64,000 nucleotides of DNA from Macrosoma leucophasiata (GCA_036365455.1 JAWQUS010000025.1:20186001-20250000); one strand, 5' to 3'; counted from the first letter of the stretch, positions 31,755-43,445 are shown. Notes: generated by a model not told the origin, from the sequence alone. A program made the numbers and translations.

Positions 31755-32275
31755 CAGCGCGCAATCGACGAGCGCAGAGGGCTCCTTGGATGTTCACATT
31801 ATTTGATTTTCATGATAATCTGTAGATCTGAGCTCTCATCTGAAAGAGCCCCTACTGAGTTTGTTAGGTAGCGGAGTTCTTCTCAGTAGTGACAGCACTT
31901 GGAACTCTGCTAAGTGAATCACTATGATCTTGACGAACAAGTTTTTCTTTTTCTTCATTTATCATCATTGAAGGAATTGGAAAATTTTGAATAATGTTAT
32001 TTTAACTAAGTACTTTAAATTCTAATTTTTATGTACTATTAATATATGTTTTTGCTTTTACTACGTGTAATAGTTATTAACTCTAGGTAATTTATGATTT
32101 CTTGACGTTTTGAAAGTAGGTATCTGTAAAGATCTATTTGAAATAAAATATTTTCCCTCTTTCTTACACCTAAGGGAGACCCCTGCGGGTCCGATCCTCG
32201 GCTTAATGTGTTGTGGAAGGACACATAAGACATATGCGATTAGGGGCAGTGCAACTTCCGCTATTGTCATCGGTT
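31755..32275. repeat. LINE-tail fragments, mixed
   Basis: Bases 31755-31790 (GCGCGCAATCGACGAGCGCA) and 32165-32275 (AGGGAGACCCCTGCGGGTCC, AGACATATGCGATTAGGGGC) are two parts of the jockey-type 3' end seen at 28958-29160, on the minus strand. Between them, 31838-31935 (CCTACTGAGTTTGTTAGGTA, TTGGAACTCTGCTAAGTGAA) is the + strand tail also seen at 24045, which suggests it was inserted into the jockey tail. Confidence 0.5.
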
Positions 32276-32417
32276 GGTAGAAGTAGTCATCGAATCACCG
32301 CGCTCTGTACCAAAAACAACTTCTTAATTGTTGAGTAGGTAGTCAGCGATAGAAATGGTTCAGCACCTTAGAATTTATATTCCATTCGGTAGACATAGGC
32401 ATAGATATACTCTCACT

Positions 32418-32660
32418 GCTGGTAGAGCTACAGTGACGGAACTCCCGGGCGTCGGCGACACAGCATTACCTTAATATACTTGCCGCTAAAACGTGTTGTT
32501 CAGCGCTATCGTGTTCCGGTCAGGTGGTTAGTGTACGGCCCTGTAATTTCCGCCACAGAGACATAATACCTTAGGTCTCAGGAGTTGTAGCGCATCTACA
32601 TTTTGACCTTTTTCTTTGTGTGGGTTTCTATAGGCTACAGTCATCACTTAATCATTCATC
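32418..32660 (+). repeat. Repeat A, nearly full, abutting mariner copy 2
   Basis: It starts GCTGGTAGAGCTACAGTGAC and continues to CAGTCATCACTTAATCATTC, where it is interrupted. The mariner fragment begins about 10 bases later. Confidence 0.75.
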
Positions 32661-32670
32661 ATAATCGGCT

Positions 32671-33610
32671 ATAGATGTGTGAGGTCTATCTAGCGTTATC
32701 ATGATGAAACACCACACCCCTTCTGTTGATCAATTCCGGCCGCTTTCTCTCAACTTCTTGCTTTAATCTCATCAGTTGTTCGCAGTAGAGTTCAAAATCG
32801 ATAGTCCTGCCTGGTGGTAATAGCTCATAATTAATAATGCCCTTCCAATCCCACCACACACACAACATCACCTTATTGCGAGTTAACCCGGGTTTCGCCA
32901 CAGTCTGTGAAGCCTGACCGGCCTTTGACCACGACCTTTTTCGCACGTTCTTGTCGTATGTGATCCACTTTTCATCACCAGTTATCAGCTTTTTCAAAAA
33001 TGATTCGGTTTCATTACGTCGTAATAAAGAATCACAAATGAGTACACGGTTCATTAGGTTTCTTTCAGTGAGCTCGTGAGGTACCCAAATATCGAGCTTT
33101 TTTTGTACCCAGTTTTTTTCAAATGCGCCAAAACTGTTTTGTTTTCAATTTTCAGTTCTTCAGCTACGTCGTAACTACTGATATGTCTATCTTGCTCCAC
33201 TTTTTCAAAAATGGCATCCATTTTATCCGTAATAGGGCGACCAGAGCGAGGTGCATCTTTGACATCAAAATTTCCGGATTGAAAACGCTTAAACCAAATT
33301 TATGCTACTCTCACAGACACTGCACTAGGTCCATAAGCATCGAAAATTTTTTTCGCGGCTTGCGTTGCATTTTTACCTTTTTTGTAGTAAAATTTTAAAA
33401 TGTATCGAATTTCTTCATTAGATTCACTCATCTTGACAGTACGAAAAACAAATAAAAATCACACATTTGCCTAATTTTAATTTGAAATTATGTTCTTTAA
33501 AATTTTAACTTTCAATGATACCAAAACCAGTTAGATACAAATACTACAGCCAAAGAGATTTTATTACAAGTTCATACATACTATAATGCGAAAAGACTTT
33601 TTCCCCAACC
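32671..33610 (-). pseudogene. mariner transposase copy 2, 3'-truncated
   Basis: Minus strand. The 5' terminal repeat ends at 33610, followed by TA (33611-33612). The N-terminal domain is out of frame (33060-33440). The catalytic domain is open for 122 residues from MNRVLICDSL to HHDNAR, with first Asp in TGDEKWITY and second in HHDNAR. A 4-base duplication then causes a stop, and the element ends at 32671, so the third catalytic Asp and the 3' repeat are lost. Confidence 0.88.
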
Positions 33611-33612
33611 TA

Positions 33613-33685
33613 TTATACACACAAAAAAAAACATACAGGTCGAATTGATAACCTCTTCCTTTTTGAAGTCGGTTAAAAACGTTGA
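33613..33685 (-). repeat. Dispersed repeat with AACCGACTTC motif
   Basis: The complement reads TTTTAACCGACTTCAAAAAG, then GAGGTTATCAATTCGACC. This is the same head as 39886-39930 and is a very common lepidopteran repeat. Confidence 0.5.
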
Positions 33686-34809
33686 TTTTTGTCACCGCCA
33701 ATATGACGATATCCTTGTACATGTACAATAACATAACAAAACTAAATAATGCACATGGATAAACCACATGTGGAGATGTAAGTCATGTAAGACAGGTCGA
33801 GGGACAGGAAGCGTTTCGGGGCGAACAAGCGGGGCGAGCACTGGACTGTGACCTTCGTAGGGCTGGCATTGTGTTAAACATGATTAAAATAAATAAAATA
33901 CGATTACACTCACAGCCCCACACTAGGAATAAACTTGTGTCGTGGGTGTGGCACACACAAACACCCAGACCCGATTAAAATCAACTAAGTGGTTTCGGAG
34001 TCCATCGCGGATAACCAACAATCAAAAATTCATTTTGTGAAAACAAAATTATTATGAGACAAGAAAAAAAATTGTTTCAATACATTTTCTTGTTGTAGGT
34101 TTCTAGACAAAATATGAAAAAAAAATGTTTAATAATTTAAAATACGTTTAAAAGAAATGAAGGTACTTAATTAAAACAGTATTGAAGCATAAATAAAAAC
34201 CAACGAGGTTATCATATAGACAACACACCGGGACGAGAAAAATCGGCCGGTTCAGATTTTAAATTGATTTGACAGATATTTATATGAGATGTTTCCACGT
34301 ATGTGATGTTGTGTATGTAATGTTCCATTTATCATGTTACTATATGAAAGTGTGGTAAATTGACTTATGGAAACGGAAACCGTACTATCAAAACGAGTGT
34401 CCTATCTAGTCCTTTAGTAGATATATATAGGTCAATGATAAAAATATATTTAATGATCTTTTCGAATAAGCGTGTTCTTTCAACCCTTGAGCTTCGTTAT
34501 TGGGTCGACTACTTGTTGTCAAGTTTCTTGAACTTGTAATATCTTTTTATGATTCAGACATTGAATTATTTTAGTTTTAAGAAACTTGATGAACTATGGT
34601 TTAAATTTTAAATCATTGATTCTGCTTCAAATAATTTCCTCTCTGTCACTTGCATGCTGACGATATTCTAAATTGACATGCGAACATTACTGATGAAGAA
34701 TATCTGTAGATATTTTTTAAATGTCATGATGTGGGAAGCCGGTATATAGTTTACATCACATGCCAATCAGCCTTCCTTCTCAGTCGATGGTTTACATTGA
34801 TATTATATA
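33686..34809. other. Unassigned sequence
   Basis: Only ~33975-34015 (AAGTGGTTTCGGAGTCCATC) resembles the repeat at 22838-23010. The remainder is unremarkable. Confidence 0.4.
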
Positions 34810-35085
34810 TTTTTAAAAGAGCTGACTGAGTTTTTTTTACACGTTTTTCTCAGATCATCCTATTGGCTTTTTGAACTCTGCCGGTGAATGACTCTTTTAC
34901 TTTTCTTTGTTGTCAGTTTGTAAAAGGGGAAATGAGATATTCTACTGATGTATTTACTTACATTTGTAGGTATATTATATTTAGTTTTATCTTAGTGATA
35001 TTCTGCATTATAATTTTTCTAATTTGTTTGTATTTGACTTGTCATAAGCGGTGTTAGTCACCCTAAATTAATAAATTAATTTCTG
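34810..35085 (+). repeat. LINE-tail-like repeat, copy 2
   Basis: Bases 34815-34890 match the tail at 24045 (GACTGAGTTTTTTTTACACG, GAACTCTGCCGGTGAATGAC). Bases 34905-35085 match 17470-17700 (TGTCAGTTTGTAAAAGGGGA, CACCCTAAATTAATAAATTA). The two pieces are contiguous here, so both belong to one element. Confidence 0.6.
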
Positions 35086-35709
35086 ATTCTGGTCAGTAAT
35101 AGGTACTATGGCCATGTTGCCACTCCTGAGGCCTGAGGTGTTATGTCGTTATTATTCGCAAAATAAAACAAAAGTTGACTTTTTTATTACCGAAACAATA
35201 CGATTTATTTGTTTTTTGTTTTATAACGAAGTTTTTAATTTCCGCATCTAAATAAGTTGTCGAAACTATCAAGTGAAGAAGTTGAGTAACTGTCAATCAA
35301 TCAACAAGCATTTTTTATTAGTTACACTCACGGAATACTATTCTGTGGTTACACTCATCATCATATGAAAAATTAAAATAAAGTCGATAAATATAACAAA
35401 ATCTGCAAAAAAGCAATAGATATAGGTAAACATAACTAAGGGTAAGCAGAGGCAAATAAAAAAAAAAGCGATTTAGGTACTCAGCTACGCATTTAGTTTA
35501 GTTCTACATAGATAATAGGTGGTATGTCTATTTTTTGGGTCACCGAAAAAAGTTACACAAATCTTCATTTCAAAACCAACGTTTTGTACACTATTAGTTC
35601 CACAAATAAATAATTCTGCAAATGTATCATTTCGCAACTGGACGATTCATATACTAATTATTTCGCAAATATTTAATTACGTAAATGTTTTAATATAATA
35701 ATTAATACT
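35086..35709. other. Unique sequence with a repeat A scrap
   Basis: Bases 35110-35148 (GTTGCCACTCCTGAGGCCTG) are an inverted repeat A fragment. The rest is A+T-rich. Confidence 0.4.
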
Positions 35710-35935
35710 ATCAGCAAAAAAAGAAAAGTCGAATGAGCGAATGACAAAACAGATATACAATGCGAATGTAAATAGCTGCAGAGGTTCAAAAAGACCAAGA
35801 CTGACCTTGCCGACCAAATCAGTCGAGTACTGTTTGAGGGTGGGGTCAAAAGTCTTAGGAATCAGCGTGCATGTATGAAGAGAATGATGAATGAAGATGA
35901 GGCAAGGGAGGTGTGTCAGGACCGGAATAGAAACA
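35710..35935 (+). pseudogene. LINE ORF2 C-terminal relic (RNRRACMKR-type)
   Basis: One frame reads TKTDLADQISRVLFEGGVKS, then LRNQRACMKRMMNEDEAREV followed by CQDRN. This pattern (D-Q-I, R-N-x-R-A-C-M-K-R, E-A-R-E-V-C-x-D-R) is one I recognise as the C-terminal end of lepidopteran non-LTR endonuclease/reverse transcriptases. Only about 50 residues remain. A more decayed copy lies at 48745-48850. Confidence 0.65.
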
Positions 35936-36288
35936 AACAAACTAGTTGTCTGCTACCACGTTTATTACTACTGTATTGAGAGAGTTACCTTGAAATTAAA
36001 TTCAATGTAATGGATGACCGTACACCGAAAAAAGTATTTCACGATGACTTGCTGTTCTAGGGTAATTTGAGATAATTGACAATCCATCAACCAAACATCG
36101 TTTACCTACTAGCTGTAACCCTATTTAATTTATTAGGATAGCATTTTTCAATCGGGGAAATAGGTACATGCTTGAAGTTATGTTTAGTTTATTTTTTGTA
36201 TACAAGCATTGATATATACAAAAAACATTAATATACATATTTTTTTTGTATATCAATGTATGCAAGCCAACAGTGCATCCCTACATCC
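35936..36288. other. A+T-rich spacer
   Basis: Nothing recognised, apart from an A+T-rich GTATATCAATGTATGCAAGC stretch near 36250 mirrored near 36195-36240 (imperfect hairpin ATACAAGCATTGATATAC). Confidence 0.4.
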
Positions 36289-36525
36289 CTATTATATTAT
36301 TATAAATGTGAAAACATTTGTCTGTTTGTCTATTTACCTATGTTTCACTTTCACGCCAAAACGGCTCAACCGATTTTCATGAAATTTAGAATGGAGATAG
36401 ATCAATACTCTGAGAAGGATATAGGCTTTTTCTAAACTTAACATCAACCCTAATAGGTGATGAAAATATATATACAAATTACATATTACGAATTCCACGC
36501 GGACTAAGTCGTGGGCAAAAGCAAG
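36289..36525 (+). mobile_element. Helitron-like or SINE-like element
   Basis: TATTATTATAAATGTGAAAA, then AACCGATTTTCATGAAATTT, ending GACTAAGTCGTGGGCAAAAG followed by CAAGTAGG, a degraded CTAGT end. Related to 9270-9490. Confidence 0.55.
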
Positions 36526-36538
36526 TAGGTAACCTGAG

Positions 36539-36772
36539 CAGAGAATATGTAATACTACTACTGTATAGATTGGACACTTCGACGTCCCGCCCGATTTCCC
36601 CGCATCACAAAACCCTCTCCCCTCTTATGGGCGACGGTTGGTATTTTGTACGTGCTACGCACACAGGTGCGCGTGTAAATACACGTCACTGATTGATGAC
36701 TGTCTGTCTAATAGAGACCAAATGAAGCGTTTGTATGGAATTTTGGTAAAGTGTCCGCGGTGTGACCTGGGA
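36539..36772 (+). repeat. Unclassified repeat B, copy 1
   Basis: GAGAATATGTAATACTACTA, CACTTCGACGTCCCGCCCGA, GCACACAGGTGCGCGTGTAA, TTGTATGGAATTTTGGTAAA. The same order recurs at 45765-45989 with about 85-90 percent identity by eye. It has no clear terminal inverted repeats, A-tail or B box. Confidence 0.7.
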
Positions 36773-37102
36773 ATGTTTATTTTAATCATTTTGAATTATC
36801 TGCTATTCTACATTTCTCTACTATTCATTATTATTATATCATATTATTAAAATACCTTTATTCGGGCACGCACGAGTACCTATCACGAATCTGTGATTCA
36901 GATAGTCAACGTGAATGTTTTAGTTGTTTATGTATTAGAGAAATTACGCAAAAATGTGGCTCATTACAATTTCTCAATATGAATAAAAATTATACTTTAC
37001 ATAATTAATATAATTATAAACAAGGTGTAAATCAGCATCTCCTAAATATATAACAAATTGTTTTTAAGTCGTGGGCGTTTCCATATTTGCTTTTTTACAT
37101 GC

Positions 37103-37288
37103 AATACCCCTCCTACCCTTTTGGGAATTACAGGTGTAAAGCGTTTTTTTTTTATGTAATGGAAGTGGTAAGCAAGCATGCAGTTCACATTGATGTTAAG
37201 TGATGACTGCAGCCTATAAACACCTACACAAAGACCAAGGTCAAAATGCAAACGCGTTACCACTCCTGAGGCCTCAGGAGTGGTAACG
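37103..37288. repeat. SINE scrap, inverted repeat A and a 34 bp perfect palindrome
   Basis: Bases 37103-37142 are a 3' scrap of the tRNA-SINE (+). Bases 37152-37271 are the 3' half of repeat A (-). At 37255-37288 CGTTACCACTCCTGAGG is followed directly by its exact complement, with no loop. The second arm is a + strand repeat A piece. Confidence 0.75.
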
Positions 37289-37411
37289 GTTTTAAATTTT
37301 TAAAATAATTAAAGTATTCAATCCTGCTTTTTATTAATTTGAAGAATATTTGACGTAAGTTTTAAGAATGTTTAAACAAATAATTAACAGATAAAACTGT
37401 AATTAAATATA
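37289..37411. other. A+T-rich spacer before mariner copy 3
   Basis: No feature. It is the left flank of the mariner element. Confidence 0.4.
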
Positions 37412-37412
37412 A

Positions 37413-38676
37413 GGTTGGGGAAAAAGTTTCTCCGCATTTTTTAAGATAATTCAGAATATTTTTTAATATAGTTTATTTAAATTTAACTAAAGTATGTATA
37501 TTCAAATTAGGCAAATGTGTGATTTTCATTTGTTTTTCGTACTGTCAAGATGAGTGAATCTAATGAAGAAATTCGATACATTATAAAATTTTACTACAAA
37601 AAAGGTAAAAATGCAACGCAAGCCGCGAAAAAAAATTTGCGATGTTTATGGACCTAGTGCAGTGTCTGTGAGAGTAGCACAAATTTGGTTTAAGCGTTTT
37701 CAATCCGGAAATTTTGATGTCAAAGATGTACCTCGCTCTGGTCGCCCTATTTCGGATAAAATGGATGCCATTTTTGAAAAAGTGGAGCAAGATCGATATG
37801 TCAGTAATTACGACGTAGCTGAAGAACTGAGAATTGATCACAAAACAGTTTTGGCGCATTTGCAATTTGCAAAAGCTGGGTACAAAAAAAGCTCGATATT
37901 TGGGTACCTCACGAGCTCACTGAAAGAAACCTAATGAACCGTGTACTCATTTGTGATTCTTTATTACGACGTAATGAGACCGAATCATTTTTGAAGAAGC
38001 CGATAACTGGTGATGAAAAGTGAATCACGTACGACAAGAACGTGCGAAAAAGGTCGTGGTCAAAGGCCGGTCAGGCTTCACAGACTGTGGCAAAACCCGG
38101 GTTAACTCGCAATAAGGTGATGTTGTGTGTGTGGTGGGATTGGAAGGGCATTATTCATTATGAACTATTACCACCAGGCAGGACTATCGATTCTGAACTC
38201 TACTGCGAACAACTGATGAGATTAAAGCAAGAAGTTGAGAGAAAGCGGCCGGAATTGATCAACAGAAGGGGTGTGGTGTTTCATCATGATATCGCTAGAC
38301 CTCACACATCTATAGCCACTCAGCAATTTAATTAAGAGAGTTTGGCTGGGAGGTGTTAATGCATCCGCCGTATAGTCCTTGCACCTTGTTACCTTGCACC
38401 TTCAGATTTCCACCTGTTTCGGTCTCTTCAGAATTCTTTATGCAATGTTAGGTTAACATCACGAGAGGACTGCCAAATCCACTTGTCGCGGTATTTTGAT
38501 GAGAAGTCCCAAAATTTTTATAGCTATGGGATCATGTCCCTACCTACAAGATGGCAAAAGGTTGTCGAACAAAATGGTACATGGTAAGTACCAATGGTTT
38601 AGTTAAATTTAAATAAACTATATTAAAAAATGTTTTAAATTATCTTAAAAAATGCGAAGAAACTTTTTCCCCAACC
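37413..38676 (+). pseudogene. mariner copy 3, complete ends, inactive transposase
   Basis: This is the only copy with both ends: GGTTGGGGAAAAAG at 37413 and the complement ending at 38676, followed by TA. It is about 1.26 kb, the usual mariner length. The transposase starts MSESNEEIRY at 37550. The N-terminal HTH region runs out of frame after an extra A near 37628. The frame resumes as KICDVYGPSAVSVRVAQIWF, breaks again near 37866 (insertion FA and frameshift), and W of TGDEKW is a TGA stop at 38021. The second catalytic motif is HHDIARPH, and the region around the third Asp is rearranged (duplicated CCTTGCACC). The last 79 bases are nearly an exact inverted copy of the first 79. Confidence 0.9.
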
Positions 38677-39885
38677 TAAATAATCGCCGCGTAATTTATT
38701 TTTGCGGCAAAAAATATACATTTATCTATTAAAAAAAACGTTTCCGTTATTGACAGATTAAGTGACGGAGTGAGAGAGAGAGAGAAGGTAAGGGTGAAAT
38801 GTACGAGTGTACAATGTCTATGTAAGTGGGAAAGGGACGAGAAGACATTGTGTGCAAAACCTATTAACAACATAGGTATTATGCAAATATGTACAACATA
38901 TGTAATTTAATTAGTACTATTAATTAAATACAGGTAATTCACCTAGACATTATGAGAAGAAGTGTATATTGAAGTCGACATACCTAGGTACGTTAAAGTA
39001 AAATTGGAGAGCCACTGGGTCTTTGAGCTTCTGAAGTCAAAAATCTATTGGCTCTACGAAGATAAATGAAAAAAAGGGTTTTTTTTTATTAGTAAATAAT
39101 TAACATTAAACATTCCTTTAATTTTGAATATACCTATATGGGTATAATACATTTTGGTTACTAGCATTAGCACAAACGTTAGTGTTGTACTGCGAATCTT
39201 CGGCATTGACTTTTACATAGGTATTAAAAAGTCATCGACAATCGACCTCATAGTTTTTTTTTTTTATCTCCGAACTTCAGAATTTAACCTCGACAGACCA
39301 ATTATATTTTACGTACATATAAAACTGTATTTCGTATGTTTAATATTCGGTATGAATTGAACAAAATCGAAACGGAACCTTCCATCGACGATCCAATATT
39401 TCAAGTTGTGAAAACCCGTGCGAATTCCATAATTTGCACGAATGATTACCCAACACTCACAAGAATGCACCCAGCCAGCCAGCCAGCCAGTGCGAGGGTC
39501 GTAACAAACGCAATTCCCAGTATTTCCGCGATAACAGCCTTACCTGAGCTTTGCCTCTCCATTATAACCCAGCTATTTTGAAAAGCTCGACACGTAACTG
39601 ATTTTGAAACTCATGATGATGTTATAAAGTTTCATCGACGCTTTAACTTAGTTTTATTTTTAGGTATTTATAATCATTTAGTATTTTTGGTGTTAAACTG
39701 AGTTCGGTGTCATGTGAGATGACTTTACCTATTTACTAATTTACTTAGTACCTAAGCTAAAGTTTCAAATATTTTCTGCCAGAGCCCTCACACTTTTATT
39801 GCCGTAGTATATTTAACTTTTGATATTAAATATTTATATTCTTCACAAAATCTATAAAAATAAGATATACGTTTACTTAATTTTT
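38677..39885. other. Unique sequence with simple repeats
   Basis: A (GA)n run lies at 38766-38786 and a (CCAG)n run at 39471-39491. The stretch 39360-39590 has more even base composition and an 81-codon open frame, but no family was recognised and its residue composition looks like chance. Confidence 0.4.
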
Positions 39886-39930
39886 TAACCGACTTCGAAA
39901 AAAGGAGGAGGTTCTCAATTCGTCCGGATC
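39886..39930 (+). repeat. Dispersed repeat head (AACCGACTTC)
   Basis: TTTTTTAACCGACTTCGAAA, then GGAGGAGGTTCTCAATTCGT. Inverted partner of 33613-33685. Confidence 0.5.
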
Positions 39931-40184
39931 TTTTTTAGTTTCTTAAAATGTCATAGGATAAATTTTCCTTCTTACTTTTATGTAAAATTCTTGTGTGTAC
40001 TGGTACAGAAACAATTAGTTAGTATATTTTCTCTTATCTCTGCGAAAATGGTAACAGGCAAACATGCTGTGTGCACGAATGGTAGGTAAATACTGCAGTC
40101 TTTAGACATCTGCACAGAAGAACGTTGCCACTAGCTAATTGAAAGCTATGGTTGTTTTTTTTATGTGCCCAAGATGGCAAACAA

Positions 40185-40518
40185 GCGTACAGTTCACATT
40201 GATGGTAAGTAATTACTGCAGTCTATAATCATCTACACTACACAAATACCGGAGATCAAAATGCAGATGCGTTGCTACTGGTAGTAGAGCTCCAGTAACG
40301 GAGTTCGCGGGCGTAGGCACCACCGCATTACTTGCCGCTAAATAGTAGTGTGCAGCACTATCGTGTTTCGGTCAGGTGGTAATGTACGGGCCTGTAATTG
40401 ATGGCATAGAAGCATAACACCTTAGGCCTCAGGGTAGGCAGTTGTTGATAAAGGCAGTGTTACTTGTTTACCATCGATGTAAACTGTATGCGTGCTTGAC
40501 ACTTCAGGACATAAAAAA
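40185..40518. repeat. Two repeat A copies joined in opposite orientation
   Basis: Bases 40190-40275 are the 3' half in minus orientation (ACAGTTCACATTGATGGTAA to AATGCAGATGCGTTGC). Bases 40276-40518 are an almost complete + copy beginning TACTGGTAGTAGAGCTCC and ending GACATAAAAAAAC. Internal deletions shorten the second. Confidence 0.7.
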
Positions 40519-40907
40519 ACTATGTCAATAGGTACCTATTTGTATTCATTTCAATTAATTGAATCGTTAATAGTGGTTTTTATATCATTGTATAAAGTAC
40601 TTACAAAAAATCTGTAATATTATAATATAGACTTGATAACTACTTGATATAATACTTTATTTATAATAAGAATTGTTTAATCTCGTTGAATTATGAGATT
40701 TAAATTGTCCTTGAAGACATTGTGGGTATAATAATTGTATTAATTATGTTTAAACAATGTATGTATACATGTACATAAAAAAAGATACCGATGACAGTAA
40801 ATAAATATGTACTGAATATATTTTATAATTTGATCATAAAAATATTGTTTTTAAGCCGCAGGCAGCAAATGGTTCTTTATAAGAATAGAACTGAAATAGT
40901 CAATTAT
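40519..40907. other. A+T-rich sequence
   Basis: Nothing recognised. Confidence 0.4.
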
Positions 40908-41115
40908 AAGTGGCCAAGTGCAAGTCGGACTTGTTCATAAAGGGTTTTGTAGTAGCAAGTTATATTTATCGAGTTTTAATTGCAATTTTTTAAAATATCT
41001 CATTTCTCAAAAACTGTTGCCAGGAAGATATCTCGTTGAAATTTTCATTCCTTCAAGCTACCCGAAAATTATGACAATTGATTTCTTATTGTTCTTAGAC
41101 CCTAGAGGGTCCATC
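40908..41115 (-). repeat. Repeat C fragment, inverted (GGCCAAGTGCAAGTCGGAC)
   Basis: The complement of this end, GTCCGACTTGCACTTGGCC, is the 3' end of a common lepidopteran repeat. The related copy at 46163-46815 ends AGTCGAACTCGCACTTG, and another scrap lies at 60840-60870. Confidence 0.5.
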
Positions 41116-41339
41116 TGCTGCTTCCAGGATTAAGAAGTATTAGCAAAGCAATAGTTTTTGAGATTAGCGAGTTCAACGAAATAAAGAAACTCTTCAAGTT
41201 TATATTAGTAGAGATTAATCGTAACAAGAAACATAGAGAGAGATATTATTTAAATTAGTCATCTGAAACAAAAGATGTCCCGTCAAAAAAGTCCCACGGA
41301 ATTGATAATCCGTGACGGCTACCTTCCGAACTTTGCCAG

Positions 41340-41510
41340 GTTGCACACGTGACCGGTCGCCGGAGACCCGCCACCCGCCGGTCGCCGCCGGTCGCCACTC
41401 GCGCGCGCGCCGCCGACCCGACTCGGCCGTTTCGAACGCTTTTAATTTTTTAGTGCCAGTGACTTAAGGATTTTGTGCCAGTGTTGTGTGCTCCGTTTTG
41501 AGGTTTGTCT
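41340..41510 (+). promoter_or_regulatory. GC-rich island, candidate promoter and first exon
   Basis: In an A+T-rich setting, 41345-41440 is strongly GC-rich, with CGGTCGCC present three times and a CGCGCGCGC run. It is followed by TTTTTAGTGCCAGTGACTTA and TTTTGTGCCAGTGTTGTGTG. This could be a housekeeping-type promoter and 5' UTR, with possible donors at 41503 (AGGTTTGT) or further on. No transcript evidence is available, and the gene it would serve is outside the window or unrecognised. Confidence 0.35.
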
Positions 41511-42505
41511 TTTTTTTTAAGTGTGAGGACGTGAATTTATTTTTGAATGCATTTGGATTGTTAAAATGTGAATGCACTTTGGAAGCTTTTGGAGAACGTT
41601 AATTGATGCTTTTATAAGTTCCGTGTTATTTTTTAAATAACACTTTATTACGTAAATATACGTTAAAAGTTTAATGAACAATAAAAATGTGTGTATTTTT
41701 ACTATTTAAAACTTTTTTACCCTTAAGAATCTCTCACTCAATGAGAAAATATTATTAAAATTTGTTAATCTATTAACGTATATTTTCATTCAATATCTAA
41801 TTCGAATAAATTAAACATTCTTCAAGATTTGAACAAACAAAGCGTCTTAGGAAAAGACTTCAACGGGCATCCGTTCATACCTATAAATTTTAAATTGAAC
41901 GCGTGTTTTGTCGAATAACGTACTTTCGACAGGTGCTTATAAGATATTGCTGTAAGTCGTGTTCGGTGATGAATTTCGTGTTTCTAAAAGGTACCTTCGA
42001 TGATACAAGGTCAAACTTACTCGTTACATCTTTGAATAATTTAAAAATTGAATAATGACATTCGTATACACATATAATTTTGATAATGACAATAATCACA
42101 TAATGCGTGTAACCAGGAAAGATTCACATGGATGCCTACATAGATAGAAACAAAAATTGCAAAATTACCTTAATTGTCATGGCCTTCATGGTTCAAATAA
42201 ATATATTATGTCACTCATACCTAATGAAAACTTAAAAAAAAACTAAGAAACAATTATGATAAAACGAAAATTAAACGATTTATGAAATCATATATGAATC
42301 ATATTGGAAATGTATTTTCCGATTTCTATAATTAGGTACCTAGGTATATTGCGAAAATTAAGTGAGTTGATCAGAAATAAAATCCAATTACATTAAAAAA
42401 TCGTTATGATTGACAGGTACAGTCACGATTTTGTTACTCAGATAAGATAATGAACGGACCTAAGTAAAAGCATTACATACAAGTGATATAATATGATTAT
42501 TATTA
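41511..42505. other. A+T-rich sequence downstream of the GC island
   Basis: No coding exon or repeat recognised. It could be a first intron if the island is a promoter. Confidence 0.35.
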
Positions 42506-43184
42506 ACTAGCTGACCCGGTAAACTTCGTATTGCCTCACAATGAAATAATGTGTCAAAGGTTTCATAGATACGGACTATTTGTATAGGAAAATGAAATTA
42601 AATGTAGAGATTCCCGTGGGAATGAGTGATTTTCCCGCAGTAAAAAGTAGCCTAAATGTTGGCTAGGCTTAATATCTATACACCACAAAAAGTTTCATTC
42701 GAATCCGTCCAGTATCTTCGGAGATTCGCCTGGACAAAGGGACAAACGGACAGACAAAAAATTAAAAAAATATTGAAAAGTGTTCTAATACTATTTTAAC
42801 ATCGCCCCCAACTGGTTTTTCGTAAATATTATATATACAATGTACATAAGTAACACAGAGGCGAAAAGACGACAGTTGTGACAACGTAACTGCATATTGG
42901 CCTCCGATTTTTGTAGTCATCACTTAACATCCCTGTGAACTGCGTACTTCTTTGCCACCAAGCGCATAGATAATAATACCTAGTTTTAAAACACGAATGC
43001 CTCTATAGTATACCTGTTAAATTGTTCGTAATATCGGCGCGTATTGCTTCATGCAACTCAACTATCGCTTTCTGTAACGTTATTGGCAAAAGTCGTTGCA
43101 GTGTACCAACGAGGTATTTTCACAATAGCTACCGCTTTCAGCAAATTTACATTCGTTGAATACATAATTGGTTATATCCATTTT
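42506..43184. repeat. Dispersed element (CTAGCTGACCCGGTAAACTT) and repeat A scrap
   Basis: Bases 42508-42780 run from CTAGCTGACCCGGTAAACTT to GGACAAACGGACAGACAAAA, a minus-oriented element whose other end type (TTTGCCGGGTCAGCTAGTTA) appears at 43615-43637. Bases 42885-42965 are a diverged repeat A 3' scrap. Confidence 0.5.
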
Positions 43185-43445
43185 ATTGCTGCTAGAGTTC
43201 TAGTGGGGGAACCCAAGAGCGTAGGCACTAACGCATTACCTCATTTATCTACCCCCTAATGCTGCCACTTACTGTCGAAAATTCATCATCGTAGATGGTA
43301 CTCAGTTCTGCTCAGAGGCAAAAGATTCTAATATATTTTGGCTCAGGAGTGGCAATACGTCTGCGTTCATAATTCTAGATCTGATGTAGATATTGTAGAT
43401 ATAGGCTGCAGTACCCATTCGTCAACCTGAATAGCAAGTTTGTTT
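43185..43445 (+). repeat. Repeat A, diverged
   Basis: GCTGCTAGAGTTCTAGTGGG, GAGCGTAGGCACTAACGCAT, GGCTCAGGAGTGGCAATACG. The order matches other copies, but it is more decayed. Together with 43615-43637 and 42508-42780 it may sit inside one older element. Confidence 0.55.

Noticed and set aside
39336..39581. 81-codon frame on the + strand near the CCAG repeat
   Set aside because: The composition is normal but no motif or splice structure supports it, and the ASQPASA part is the translated CCAG run.
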